Below are positions 16,718 to 26,097 of a DNA stretch of 64,000 nt, piece after piece. The stretch comes from an uncultured Collinsella sp. GTDB taxonomy: Bacteria; Actinomycetota; Coriobacteriia; Coriobacteriales; Coriobacteriaceae. The position numbers and the translations under genes are program-made. How positions within the stretch are numbered: the stretch's first letter is position 1; each line of letters starts with the position of its first letter. The notes beneath the pieces were generated by a model. The model was given only the letters and a program-made list of their open reading frames with translations, did no database searches and was not told the DNA's origin. The stretch covers positions 9,064 to 73,063 of the forward strand of contig CAUAWV010000006.1 of the NCBI GenBank assembly GCA_958433005.1, read 5' to 3'.

Positions 16718-17566
16718 CTATTCCTCGTCCGGAAGTAGAAACCTGGTATACATCTGAAAGACGGCAAGAAGAAATAGGTCTTCCATGGTCTCGATTCTCT
16801 CGCCATCGAAACCGCCGGGGCACCCGTAGTCCTTATCGTTGGCCTCGTCACCAGAGCCGTAGGTCGCCGCGTAGAATGCAACGGTTAACGCGAATCGGCA
16901 GGCCTCAATCTCGGAGCTCGATTCGAATTGATATTCATTTTTCAGATAGGAAATGGGGGCGAAGGAAGCGACCCTGGATTCGAAGGCCTCGGAAAGGACC
17001 TTACGGATAAGGTAATCGTACCCCGGGGAACAGCTATCAGGGGGCAGAAAGGAAGAGTCCAGGCACTCAGAAAGAAGGTCAACCCGAGGTTCTGGCAGCC
17101 TCTCCCCCGCATACCTTTCGAGGCTGCGAAGCACGTATTTCCCATCATCATAAAGAACAGATTCATCTTCTGGGAAGCGGTCACGGAGGGCGGCTTCGAC
17201 TGCGGTGATGCAACGGACGAACAGGTCATCCTCTCCCCTGACCCGCAAGTCAAGATTGCAGTATTTAAGAATTAGATTCTGTACCTCCGGCACTAGGCAG
17301 CAGAATTCCCAATACATCTTACGTGAATAATGGAAAAGATCATTGTGCATGGCGGCAACGGCGCAAAGCGGAATTAGGCCTCTGTCGGCGTAATGGTTCG
17401 AGATGAACTCAATCGCTCGTGCCTTATTCCCTTCGGCGTGCCTACGCTCATCCCTCTCGTCCTGACGACGTTCGAATACTTCCATGCGCTTGCTCTGATA
17501 TATTTGTATAAAGGCGATAACAATTGTCGCAGCTAAAGAAAATACCGAGCATATAAATTCAGGCAT
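16718..17566 (-). CDS. Single-pass membrane protein with a cytoplasmic helical domain, unknown
   Basis: I do not recognise a family. The 282-residue product has one N-terminal membrane helix (residues 5-23), a highly charged helix rich in Arg/Glu/Asp (about 25-48) that could be a coiled coil, and a mostly helical remainder ending in an acidic PDEE. The ATG at 17566 follows GGAGAG. It lies 124 bp upstream of the dCTP-deaminase-like membrane protein on the same strand, so the two may form one unit. The shared membrane location is the only functional hint. Confidence 0.6.
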   Translation of the reverse strand: MPEFICSVFSLAATIVIAFIQIYQSKRMEVFERRQDERDERRHAEGNKARAIEFISNHYADRGLIPLCAVAAMHNDLFHYSRKMYWEFCCLVPEVQNLILKYCNLDLRVRGEDDLFVRCITAVEAALRDRFPEDESVLYDDGKYVLRSLERYAGERLPEPRVDLLSECLDSSFLPPDSCSPGYDYLIRKVLSEAFESRVASFAPISYLKNEYQFESSSEIEACRFALTVAFYAATYGSGDEANDKDYGCPGGFDGERIETMEDLFLLAVFQMYTRFLLPDEE

Positions 17567-17862
17567 CGTGCTTCTCTCCAATAGAATTCTTATACAAAAT
17601 CCAGTAATCACGCGATCCAATTATTGAGCATTTTTACGCATAGGGCGTTTGCTTTGATCGGAGCCATTTCATTATGAGCTTGTGCGAGTCTAACGGAATA
17701 TTGGTGAGCCTATAGGACTGGTTAAATCAAGCCATCTTTCGTCGACGAATCGGCGTCATCTGACAATGCATGAGGAGAACGTTGATAGATATACACCATC
17801 GTTTAAGCTCACTGGATTAGTTCTTGATAAGATGCGAAGAATAGCAGCAAGGAGATGATTGT
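17567..17862. promoter_or_regulatory. Divergent intergenic region
   Basis: A 296-bp AT-rich gap between the minus-strand gene ending its upstream side at 17566 and the plus-strand gene starting at 17863. It must hold promoters for both directions. I could not fix -35/-10 pairs with confidence. Confidence 0.45.
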
Positions 17863-18531
17863 ATGGTTCGGCGAATCTCTAAATCGGAAATTGGCGGCGC
17901 ACTTGAGCAGTGGCATGTCGGGTCATTAATCAAATTTGTTACGCAGAGAGTTTATGCGGAACAACTTATCCAGGGAATCCCCTACCTGCAGGCGGTTGAT
18001 GAATTTAGATCAAAAGAGGCGGGAGATGGAAGGTCTGATGCCTACGAGGGTCTCCTTACAAGTTTTATGTCTGTTGGTTCAAGTCGTGCAATTTACTGCA
18101 TGACGGCACTTGAAGATTCGAATTATCAATTCTTCCTACAGAGTAAGGATGGGCGGCGCATTAGAGACGAATTTTCAAATAGAGGCGCTGCAGTTTTGAT
18201 TAAGGATCCTGTCGAGTTTTTGCTTCGATTTCAGGAAGCGGAACCTGAAGGTATCAATTTTGGACTGGTTTCTTATGACGGAGACATATTTGAGCCCAAG
18301 GTGGCGTTATCCAACTTTAAGCAGGCAGCCAGTGAAGTTACTTTCCACAAGAATCGTGCATATGAATATCAACATGAGTTTCGAATCGTCACTGGCCACG
18401 ACTGCGATATCGACTTTAAACAGGAGGACAGGGATGGTGTAACGCACAACGTGTTCAACGGTTACATTCCCTATCAGGGTTTGAGACTTGGCTCCCTTGA
18501 TGACATTGCTGAATTGCTTACCTTTCAGTGA
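17863..18531 (+). CDS. Hypothetical protein, possibly DUF2971-like
   Basis: A 222-residue soluble protein preceded by AAGGAGAT. The C-terminal half contains FHKNRAYEYQHEFRIV, like the Y-x-E/H-E-F/Y-R-I signature of DUF2971-type proteins, which turn up in defence islands; the resemblance is short and unconfirmed. Codon use is clearly AT-richer than the housekeeping genes, suggesting horizontal acquisition. The next gene starts 68 bp downstream on the same strand. Confidence 0.6.
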   Translation: MVRRISKSEIGGALEQWHVGSLIKFVTQRVYAEQLIQGIPYLQAVDEFRSKEAGDGRSDAYEGLLTSFMSVGSSRAIYCMTALEDSNYQFFLQSKDGRRIRDEFSNRGAAVLIKDPVEFLLRFQEAEPEGINFGLVSYDGDIFEPKVALSNFKQAASEVTFHKNRAYEYQHEFRIVTGHDCDIDFKQEDRDGVTHNVFNGYIPYQGLRLGSLDDIAELLTFQ

Positions 18532-18599
18532 GCGTCTATCGACAACGTTAAAAGGCGCGAGTTGAATTATGTATAACTTATAAGGGCGGAGGATCCAGC

Positions 18600-19754
18600 A
18601 TGAGCAAGAACAAAAGCGACCAGAACGCGCACGAAGAGCAAGTGTTCAATGATGTTCTTAATCTATCAATGGCCTCGGGTGGTTACAAGAAGAAAGCTGC
18701 CTTGAAGGTGAGTGGATCTATTAACGCAGGCAGCGAGTGCCCTGATATTGTTATTACCCGCGAAAATGGATCCATTGTTGGTTTGGAGCATTTTAGAATC
18801 GACCATAACATCAAACATGGTCGAAACGCTCAATCAAAATCTGCTGAGCTCACATCGGTAATGAAAGCTGACTATGAAAAGCTGGTGCCAAGGCTAAAAG
18901 CCGACGACGTATCGTCGGAGGAAATGGCGAGTTTAGTCGCAAACTATGTCTCAGTGGCCAAATATCATCAAAGCCGTGCATGTTGCGATGATTTGACGCG
19001 CTCTCTTGATGCTCGATTGTTTGGTGGAAAAACAGGTCATGCTCGCAAATTACCTAAATACCGCAATCACCTTACTGAACTTAGCGGTGATGGTGGACGC
19101 ATTGAATTGGGCTATTTAATTGAAATTCATTCAGATTTTCAGGGATTATTCATTCACGATGGAACAAGAGTTGCCCGCCTCGACAGTGGACAATGCCCAC
19201 TTTATGCGGAAATTTACGATCTCCTTTTCAAGGCATCTTGCGAGGTCGATTGGATCCTAATAGGTTTTTACCCATGCCTGACTGACCAGATTGCGAATGC
19301 CGCCATCATAGATTGTCGTAACAATATGTTTAAGGAGAGCTGCCGCAGGCAGCGTCTTAAAAGAACGGAATATTTAGGTCTAGGTAAAACGGAACCCTTT
19401 CTCAAACAAAGCAGAGTCGGAGAAACAGAAATTGAACTTTGCGCAGATAAGGTAAATATCAAAATCGAAAACCCCGCTGAAGGGATTTCCCCTGAGCTCC
19501 TATTTTGCACTGCGATAAATGATGCTGCAAGAGCATTAAATCTTGATAGAAGCGGCGAAACGTATACAACAACTATTTCTGTTCAACTGATTTACGAACT
19601 CGTGCGGATGAGGAGTAAGAAGATACGAGGCATCGTAAGAATCTATGACGTTATGCGGCTGCTTGCAGAGATTGAGCCAGCTATGTTGAAAAGGGAAATT
19701 GACAGTTTTGGTGAACGGTATAACATTTCCGAAACACCAGACTTTTGCTTATAG
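18600..19754 (+). CDS. Hypothetical AT-rich protein, possible restriction-type fold
   Basis: No family recognised for this 384-residue product. An N-terminal segment, ECPDIVI...VGLEHFRID, could be the D...E-x-F core of a PD-(D/E)XK-type nuclease, but that is speculative. The rest is mixed alpha/beta with no membrane helix. GGAGG lies 7 nt before the ATG. It shares the AT-rich composition and strand of the gene at 17863 and probably arrived with it. Confidence 0.6.
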   Translation: MSKNKSDQNAHEEQVFNDVLNLSMASGGYKKKAALKVSGSINAGSECPDIVITRENGSIVGLEHFRIDHNIKHGRNAQSKSAELTSVMKADYEKLVPRLKADDVSSEEMASLVANYVSVAKYHQSRACCDDLTRSLDARLFGGKTGHARKLPKYRNHLTELSGDGGRIELGYLIEIHSDFQGLFIHDGTRVARLDSGQCPLYAEIYDLLFKASCEVDWILIGFYPCLTDQIANAAIIDCRNNMFKESCRRQRLKRTEYLGLGKTEPFLKQSRVGETEIELCADKVNIKIENPAEGISPELLFCTAINDAARALNLDRSGETYTTTISVQLIYELVRMRSKKIRGIVRIYDVMRLLAEIEPAMLKREIDSFGERYNISETPDFCL

Positions 19755-20094
19755 ACAATCCGTGATGTCACTAAGAAGCCAGCTCACACAGCTCACCAAT
19801 GAGCCCGGTTTAATATTTGCCCGCTTTAGCACCGCCGAATATTGCGAGGCAACTCTGCTGGTCTTTCACTTGGGCACCAAGGTCGACATAGATCCCGGTG
19901 CCCTTTCGTTGCCCTCAGTCCAATCTGCGACAATATTGATTGATTGTCTCACTCATGTGGATCTGGGTCGCATGTCACGATTCAGCCCATGGTCGCGTCC
20001 ATATGGCCTCTGCCTTCGATAATTGGGCGCCTATAAACAAACAAGCAAATAGCTATACCTTGTGGATGTCCCTTTCTTCCAAATGGTAGCTATT
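19755..20094. other. Gap with no supported gene
   Basis: An open plus-strand frame (ATG at 19763, 86 codons) has no ribosome site and no recognisable product; it may be debris of an older gene. Nothing else stands out. Confidence 0.5.
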
Positions 20095-21228
20095 TCAGCA
20101 GCGATATGCGGCGGCCAAGAGCACTGTCCCCAGTAGGAAAAGCGCTACGGACGCGACGACCCAGTTGTTGTCGCCGGTCTTGGGGAGTGCCGCTGTTGTC
20201 ACAGTGGCAGCCTTGGGCTTGGGGACTTTGACGACTGTGGTCTTGGTTACTGTCGTTGTTGTCTTGGTTGTCGTGGCCGCGGGTTTCAGCGCGGGATTTG
20301 CCGTGGGCCCCGTGGTGGGCTCTTCGGCAGCGGGGCTAGCATCGGCGGAAGGCTTGTCCGCGCCATCGCCCGGTACCTCGCCCCTGTCGGTCTCCCCCGC
20401 CGGAGGCGTGGCACCCTCGGGTTCAACCACCACGTGCGGTGCCACGGTCCCTACGGCATCCACCACGCTACCAGCACCAAAGACCCCACCAGCAGGCGTC
20501 ACAAACCGAGCGGACACAAGCGACCCGCCCGTGCACGCAACGCCGCCGTCGGCACCGGCCGCATCGAGCCACGAGGCGTCGACGGAAAGCCGACAGCCGG
20601 CCGCGCCATCGCCAAGGCCCGCATCCTGCAGATACACGCCGTAGGCGCGCACGCCCGCTCCGGACCCGGCGCTCGCGGCAACGACGCGCCCGCCGCCGCG
20701 CACGGCCATGTCGCCTGCGATTGCGCCGGCAACCGCCTCGTCCGTGATATTGGCGCCGTCTGCCCGGGCGTCGACGGTGCAGCCGTCCACCACGAGCGCC
20801 CGCGAAACGTGGATCCCGCACTGCGAGCCTGTCGCCATTAAGGTCCCGGTACCGCGAAGCGTCAGGTTGCCCCGCACCTCCATGCCGCACAGCGTGATGT
20901 CCGCATCGGGCGCATGCGACTCCGTCACGGAGTTTTGCCCGGCAAGCGTCAGCACCAGGTCGCCCTCGGCGCCGATGGCCTCGCCCGCGTAGCCGTTAAG
21001 CTCCAGGTGGTCGGCATCGGTCCAGGCCCAGCCGGGGCCCGACACACCCGGCTCGTAGTACGTCGTGCCCGCGATGATGAGGCTCTCCGCGCCCGCGGCA
21101 TAAGAGGGCCCGCCCAGCAAAAAACATAGGCAGGCCATGGCAACAATCGCAATGTAATGACGGCTGGTGTAGGACTCGGCAGCAAACATACCCGCTCCGA
21201 TCTTCGCAGGAGCCAATAGAATGTGCAC
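20095..21228 (-). CDS. LPXTG-anchored surface protein with a beta-helix-like repeat region
   Basis: A 377-residue secreted protein. A signal peptide with a hydrophobic core ends near AAGAESL (about residues 25-48). A Gly/Ala/Val-rich region (about 60-265) has short repeated turns of the kind seen in beta-helical surface proteins. A Pro/Thr/Ala-rich stalk with many Thr/Lys repeats follows, then the sortase signal LPKTG (about residue 350), a hydrophobic helix and a minimal YRC tail. Sortase would attach it to peptidoglycan. An alternative start is Met14. The ligand is unknown. Confidence 0.85.
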   Translation of the reverse strand: MHILLAPAKIGAGMFAAESYTSRHYIAIVAMACLCFLLGGPSYAAGAESLIIAGTTYYEPGVSGPGWAWTDADHLELNGYAGEAIGAEGDLVLTLAGQNSVTESHAPDADITLCGMEVRGNLTLRGTGTLMATGSQCGIHVSRALVVDGCTVDARADGANITDEAVAGAIAGDMAVRGGGRVVAASAGSGAGVRAYGVYLQDAGLGDGAAGCRLSVDASWLDAAGADGGVACTGGSLVSARFVTPAGGVFGAGSVVDAVGTVAPHVVVEPEGATPPAGETDRGEVPGDGADKPSADASPAAEEPTTGPTANPALKPAATTTKTTTTVTKTTVVKVPKPKAATVTTAALPKTGDNNWVVASVALFLLGTVLLAAAYRC

Positions 21229-21799
21229 CAGAAAATGCCCTGGTAGCAGCAGTTATTAGTTTAGCGAGATCAAGGCACAAACAAAGAAAATGTCCCTGAG
21301 CAGCGCCAATAATTAGGTGTAAATCGTTTTGTCAGTCGGTGAATGGAGGAGACTCTTACGTAATCGATCGGCAGCCGACTCTCAAGTCAACAAATAAGGA
21401 TAATTGGAATATCCAATGTGCAATTGAAGCTATCTTCCCGATGTTCCCATGAGGCAGGGCCCTGAACCCGTGCTCCTGATCGTCCTCGTCCGGAAGCGAG
21501 CAAGCTCTGTCTTTCTGTAGTACTCCGCAATGTTACATACCTGCGGGCCTACCCCCTCCTCTACTGACATTTCACAGGGCGTCGCGGTTATATCTTACCG
21601 TGGGCCATCTAAGTTCTCGTTCGTCACAATTGCACACCTGACGTTATCGCGTAGATACCGCAAACGTCAGGTGGCAGCAGGGACGTGGTGGTCAATATTC
21701 GGTGAGCGGAAATGGTCAAAAATTATTTTTAGCAGTGGTTAAAATCGCCCGGTGCTAACAGCTAGTTTCCCTGCTCAACCGAAAAATTATTCCACAATG
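21229..21799. other. 570-bp gap between the surface-protein gene and the polysaccharide locus
   Basis: AT-rich, with no supported gene. It holds an 11-bp perfect inverted repeat CACCTGACGTT (21635-21645 and 21663-21673) around a 17-nt loop. The promoter of the gene at 21228 must lie at its left end; the right end lies just downstream of wzx, and I see no clear terminator. Confidence 0.55.
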
Positions 21800-23233
21800 C
21801 TATTTATTAAGGAAACTCTTGAGAGTCTTAACGGAGCTGCGGTTAGCAAAATAGAAGACAATTGCGCAGCAGAGGGATAGTGCGCAAATCGAAGGAAGCG
21901 AGTTGAGACCAGCCGCAAGAAGCGAAACCACAACGACAATCACTCCGTAAGCCAAAATCCTCTTCCAGTCAACAGTCATCGTGCAGTATCTATGGGTTTG
22001 CTTCAAGCGAGCAACGAGAATGGCTGCATTTCCAAGGAAGTTGCCAAGTGCCGCCCCCATAAGACCTATCAAGGGAACAAGCGCAAGGGATGCAACGATA
22101 TTCACGGCGGCGCCGATGACCGTAGTACTGGCAGCGCCCTTGGTGTCCTTGGCACACATATATAGTACTCCCACAAACGCAGAAAGCGCATTGAGGGCGG
22201 CGCCTAGGTATAAAAGTGCTACGTAGTTAAAGCATGAAAAGTAAGAAGGATCCATGGCAAAATGGACAAAGAGCTTGGTCACAGGCACGCCGGGGATGAG
22301 CAAAGTAGCAAGCAAAATGGCGTATTGGTTGAATACCTTCGAGACATACTCGTCCTTCCCCTTCTTCTTGAAGAGCATAACTGCTTGCTCCTGCCAAGCG
22401 GGGGTGAAAATGTTGGAAATCATCGAGAGCGCGGAGGGAAACTTCATCGCCACGGAGAAGATGCCATTTGCGGAATAGCCCATGAAGCCGACAATTATCA
22501 GTCTCCCGAGCATAGTCATCGCCCACCAACTCAGCTGATTGGGCAACAAATAAAGCGAGTAGCGCAGCATCTCCAACGCCACTTCCCCATTAATGCCGGA
22601 TGCCGCAAACGATCTGAGTTCTCTCTGCGGAACAACCAGAAATAGCGATGCTACGACTGTGGCGGACAGCATCGCGTAAAGAAGTCCGTGATATCCCACA
22701 TTCAGGACGGCGACCAGGAGAAAACAGCCAAGACAGTACGCGATTGAGTAAACGATGCCAGAAATCGCGAACAACTTATTGTTATGAAGGCCACGCGTGC
22801 CGTACTGAAAACTCTGATAAAGACAGCTCAATACGACAAGGACATACATCAGACCCGCATCGGCAAAGTCGACAATAAGCCAGCAGATCCAGAATATCGC
22901 CGTGAACACCGCTGTAAGCCCAGCAAAGAGACCCAACCAAGTCGAGTAGACGCTTTTTTTATCGGCCTTAGCATCAATAACCCAACGGAACAGCGACTCT
23001 GGAATAGCAAGAACTGCAATGGGTTGCAGGAGGGCAATTATGGTATAGACCATGTCATAGATGCCCATGTCGTCCGTTGCGATATAATGAGTACAAAGCG
23101 GGATTATCAGAAGCGTGAGAATCTTAGAGCCGAATGTGCCAATAGCAAAGATGCCCGTGTTCTTAATGAGAGCCATAGCATGCGATTGCTCGGAACCCTC
23201 AGTATCCTGTTTCTTCTTTTTTATTTGACTCAA
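21800..23233 (-). CDS. Wzx-type polysaccharide flippase
   Basis: Polytopic membrane protein of the MATE/MOP flippase superfamily (about 12-14 helices) that would move undecaprenyl-linked repeat units to the outer face of the membrane. The conserved start NTGIFAIGTFGSKILTLLIIP lies at about residues 24-44. The start is uncertain: a TTG at 23233 follows AAAGGA closely, 7 bp after the upstream stop, while an ATG at 23176 has no ribosome site; I took the TTG. It is the last gene of the polysaccharide operon. Confidence 0.85.
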   Translation of the reverse strand: MSQIKKKKQDTEGSEQSHAMALIKNTGIFAIGTFGSKILTLLIIPLCTHYIATDDMGIYDMVYTIIALLQPIAVLAIPESLFRWVIDAKADKKSVYSTWLGLFAGLTAVFTAIFWICWLIVDFADAGLMYVLVVLSCLYQSFQYGTRGLHNNKLFAISGIVYSIAYCLGCFLLVAVLNVGYHGLLYAMLSATVVASLFLVVPQRELRSFAASGINGEVALEMLRYSLYLLPNQLSWWAMTMLGRLIIVGFMGYSANGIFSVAMKFPSALSMISNIFTPAWQEQAVMLFKKKGKDEYVSKVFNQYAILLATLLIPGVPVTKLFVHFAMDPSYFSCFNYVALLYLGAALNALSAFVGVLYMCAKDTKGAASTTVIGAAVNIVASLALVPLIGLMGAALGNFLGNAAILVARLKQTHRYCTMTVDWKRILAYGVIVVVVSLLAAGLNSLPSICALSLCCAIVFYFANRSSVKTLKSFLNK

Positions 23234-23240
23234 GTTTCCT

Positions 23241-24323
23241 TTACACCAACCCAAATATTGCAGCAAGATACTTAAGGGAACCAGAAACCCCGAATTCGCT
23301 TAAAGTGTCTCGAAACGGCAATGACGAACCGGAGACTCGATCGAGGCGCCCTTGCACCGTCGGGGATGCGGAGAGGTGCGGCCCATGCGAAAGATAGGCC
23401 GAGAGTTCCCGGGGAAGCGCCTCTCGAACGTCGGTAAGGTCGCCAGTCGTTAGCCCCGTGAACTCAAGCACCTTTGAGTTGTCGAGAATGCGATCGACCA
23501 TACGGTCGTAGCGAACCTGGGGAATGTAGCCATATTCCTTCAAAGCGGGACCGCAATGGTACTCATAGTCATGAAGTGTCACATCGCGCGTCTCGACCGG
23601 CAAGACGGAGCGATACAAGTTGAGCACTTCGCCCCAAGTCTGGTGCTGCGAGGTCGCCACATTGAAGTCCTCACCGGCGGCAGCGGAGTTCCCGACCAAC
23701 AGTGCAATCATCCGCGCGACATCACATGCCCATGTGAGAGTGCATTGTTTCCCCATCATATCGTGAACGACGGGGACCGGAAGCCCCTTTAAAGCGCGCC
23801 AAAGCCAGAGACTGCTTTCGTATGTACATAGCTGAAATCTGCCCACACCATCACCCGAGAAGGTAATGGCGGGGCGCACGATGGTCCAGTTCTCCATCGA
23901 GCCGAATCGAAGGATGTCCTCCTCATGAGCTTTAATGATTGCGTACTCTCCGCCAGCGCGATATCTCTCATCAGGACACGACTCAAGGAGACGCGGGCTT
24001 CGCTCGTCAATAATCGGCGAATCGGCAAAGACACGGTAGGACGAGAGGAATACGTAGCGGCCAGCCGAAGCAAGCATGAGCTCGGACACTGAACGGAATA
24101 CCTCGGGGTCCCATGTCATAAAGTCTACTAGGACATCGTATCCATCCTTTAACACATCAGCGAGAAATACTGGATCCTTCGCATTGCCCCGGAGATAGGT
24201 GACCGAACCCTGCGATCTACGGGCGCTTCGAGAGGTAACGAAGACGTCCCACCCACGAGAGGAAAGTTCCCCCTGGAGATAGTTCCCTATCGCACCCGTG
24301 CCCCCCAGAAGTAGCGCTTTCAT
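23241..24323 (-). CDS. NAD(P)-dependent epimerase/dehydratase family protein
   Basis: A 360-residue extended SDR. The dinucleotide motif GGTGAIG is at residues 8-14, and a YxxxK pair may be in EYAIIK (about 130). The C terminus (about 300-360) is Ser/Leu-rich and atypical. It overlaps the ThDP-enzyme gene by 4 bp, so the two probably act in sequence, for example as carboligase then reductase on a sugar or side group. The substrate is unknown. Confidence 0.82.
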   Translation of the reverse strand: MKALLLGGTGAIGNYLQGELSSRGWDVFVTSRSARRSQGSVTYLRGNAKDPVFLADVLKDGYDVLVDFMTWDPEVFRSVSELMLASAGRYVFLSSYRVFADSPIIDERSPRLLESCPDERYRAGGEYAIIKAHEEDILRFGSMENWTIVRPAITFSGDGVGRFQLCTYESSLWLWRALKGLPVPVVHDMMGKQCTLTWACDVARMIALLVGNSAAAGEDFNVATSQHQTWGEVLNLYRSVLPVETRDVTLHDYEYHCGPALKEYGYIPQVRYDRMVDRILDNSKVLEFTGLTTGDLTDVREALPRELSAYLSHGPHLSASPTVQGRLDRVSGSSLPFRDTLSEFGVSGSLKYLAAIFGLV

Positions 24324-26053
24324 CGAACAAGCCCCTTCAGCATGCGTACGCCTTTTTCACCAATGACAGACTTGATGGCAGCCTTGGCGTTTCCCGTCGT
24401 AGTCTCCTCGATACTGTAGAGGATCTTAAGTGCATCGGTGTCGTCCTCGGGTCGCACAAACGCTTCAATCAGAACGGGGCGGTCGCGCGGTTCTGGTGAA
24501 ACGAGCAAGTCAACAGCGACTAGATACTCATCTTTTGTCTCAACGCCCCGATATTCGAACCCAAGGTCCTCGGCAAAGTGCTTAATAAGTTTGCGCGACT
24601 GGTGCCCGTAATGGCCCCGAGCGCTTACATAGAGGTCTGCCTCATCGCCGAGGGGGTAAGCGCGATTGATATGATTCTTGAACTCGACACCGCAGCCGTT
24701 GTTAACAATGAGGATGCGTAGGTTGTTGCCAACATGACGGTTACCGAGTGCATTCATATCATAGAAAAATGCAAGGTCACCGAACACGCCGAAGCAGGGG
24801 GCATCTGTAGCCAGCGATGCTCCGAGCAGGCTTGATACGCCACCGTCGATGCCAAATCCTCCCGTGTTGCAGTACCCACGGACCCGATTGCCCTCGAAGA
24901 GGCTCCATGTACGCAACGAGTTGTAAATTCCCATGTGGATAATTGAGCCCTCAGGGAAGAGGGGCAGAGTCTGTTGAGCCATCCAAGCGTTTGAGAAAGG
25001 CAATTCAGGAATCTTGGTCATAATGGCGGTAGCCTCGCGCGCGCACTCCTCTCGGTACGCCGGCGAAGTAGTCGAGTCAACCATACTCGCATATGTTTCA
25101 AAGAAGCGCTCCTCAGACATGTCGAAGACGTTCTTCAAGCAACCGAAAGTGTCGCGCACCTCTCCATCCGGATTGACGCGCCAGGACGCCTTAAGACGTC
25201 TTGGCGCGGCTCCCCCCGAAGTGTTCCCGATGTGGATGAGGACGTCGATTGTCTCTGACGAGGCAACGGCATTGCCTTGCGAGAAAAGCAGCGAGGGGTT
25301 CACGCGGTAACGGCCCCAATAGTTACTCGTCTGATCGCAGAGAACGCACGCGCCGTAGGTCTCGCAGAATGAATCAACGGCAACGGTAAGTCTATCGCTC
25401 CAGCGGCTGTGCGCACCGACATAGACGGCAACCCTGGAGCCGGAAGGGATCTGAGGAAGTTCATCTTCTGATGTATAACGCATGATGCTACGGCTCTTGG
25501 GGAGCTCTGAGGCATCGTATACCTTGGTATAGGTTGTGGTGAGGTTGATGTGGACGGGGGCTCCGCCATCGCGCCGAAGCTCAAGCAGCGCTCGATTGAT
25601 GGCAACGTTGGCGTAAGTGGCATCCTCAGCGCTCTGAATGATAGGCACTTGCACGCTCAACTTCACGGTGTCGATAGGTTGGACGGTTCGATCGATGGCC
25701 TGTTGAATGTTTTGGCCAATGCGGACCGCATGCTGCGTCGAAGTAACTGCAAGCACGGGAAGTTTCCGATAATAGGCCTCAGTGAGACCCGGAAAGTAAT
25801 TCCTGGACGCTGTGGCCTGCGTGCAGCTGAGAGCCACCGGCTCGCCAGACTCTTCTGCAAGACCGCAGGCGATATAGGCCGCGGAGCGTTCATCAACGGA
25901 GGAGAACACCTGGAAATACGGGTCGCGCTGAAGACTGACCACGAACGATATGTTTGTGGTCCCCGGAGAGGCAACGATTTTCCTCACTCCATGCTGCTTC
26001 ATAAGACTCATGAGCATGAGAACGTTCTTCTCTTCTGTGTACTTAGCAGGCAT
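24320..26053 (-). CDS. Thiamine-diphosphate enzyme, MenD-like, in a polysaccharide locus
   Basis: A 577-residue protein with the three-domain ThDP layout: an N-terminal Pyr domain (HGVRKIVASPGTTN, and VDERSAAYIACGLAEESG with the catalytic-type Glu), a middle domain, and a C-terminal PP domain with GDLAFFYDMN ending in the cofactor-binding Asn. It most resembles MenD-type 2-oxoacid carboligases, but no menaquinone gene is nearby and it sits between a pyruvyl transferase and an SDR gene. A role in making a modified or branched sugar is plausible; this is inference. Confidence 0.82.
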   Translation of the reverse strand: MPAKYTEEKNVLMLMSLMKQHGVRKIVASPGTTNISFVVSLQRDPYFQVFSSVDERSAAYIACGLAEESGEPVALSCTQATASRNYFPGLTEAYYRKLPVLAVTSTQHAVRIGQNIQQAIDRTVQPIDTVKLSVQVPIIQSAEDATYANVAINRALLELRRDGGAPVHINLTTTYTKVYDASELPKSRSIMRYTSEDELPQIPSGSRVAVYVGAHSRWSDRLTVAVDSFCETYGACVLCDQTSNYWGRYRVNPSLLFSQGNAVASSETIDVLIHIGNTSGGAAPRRLKASWRVNPDGEVRDTFGCLKNVFDMSEERFFETYASMVDSTTSPAYREECAREATAIMTKIPELPFSNAWMAQQTLPLFPEGSIIHMGIYNSLRTWSLFEGNRVRGYCNTGGFGIDGGVSSLLGASLATDAPCFGVFGDLAFFYDMNALGNRHVGNNLRILIVNNGCGVEFKNHINRAYPLGDEADLYVSARGHYGHQSRKLIKHFAEDLGFEYRGVETKDEYLVAVDLLVSPEPRDRPVLIEAFVRPEDDTDALKILYSIEETTTGNAKAAIKSVIGEKGVRMLKGLVR

Positions 26054-26097
26054 CTACGCTACCTTTCTTTGTTAATGGTTCACGATTACGCGCACCG

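Noticed and set aside
19699..20022. A 107-codon plus-strand frame after the orphan gene
   Set aside because: It overlaps the preceding gene, lacks a ribosome site and shows no recognisable product; kept only as a gap note.
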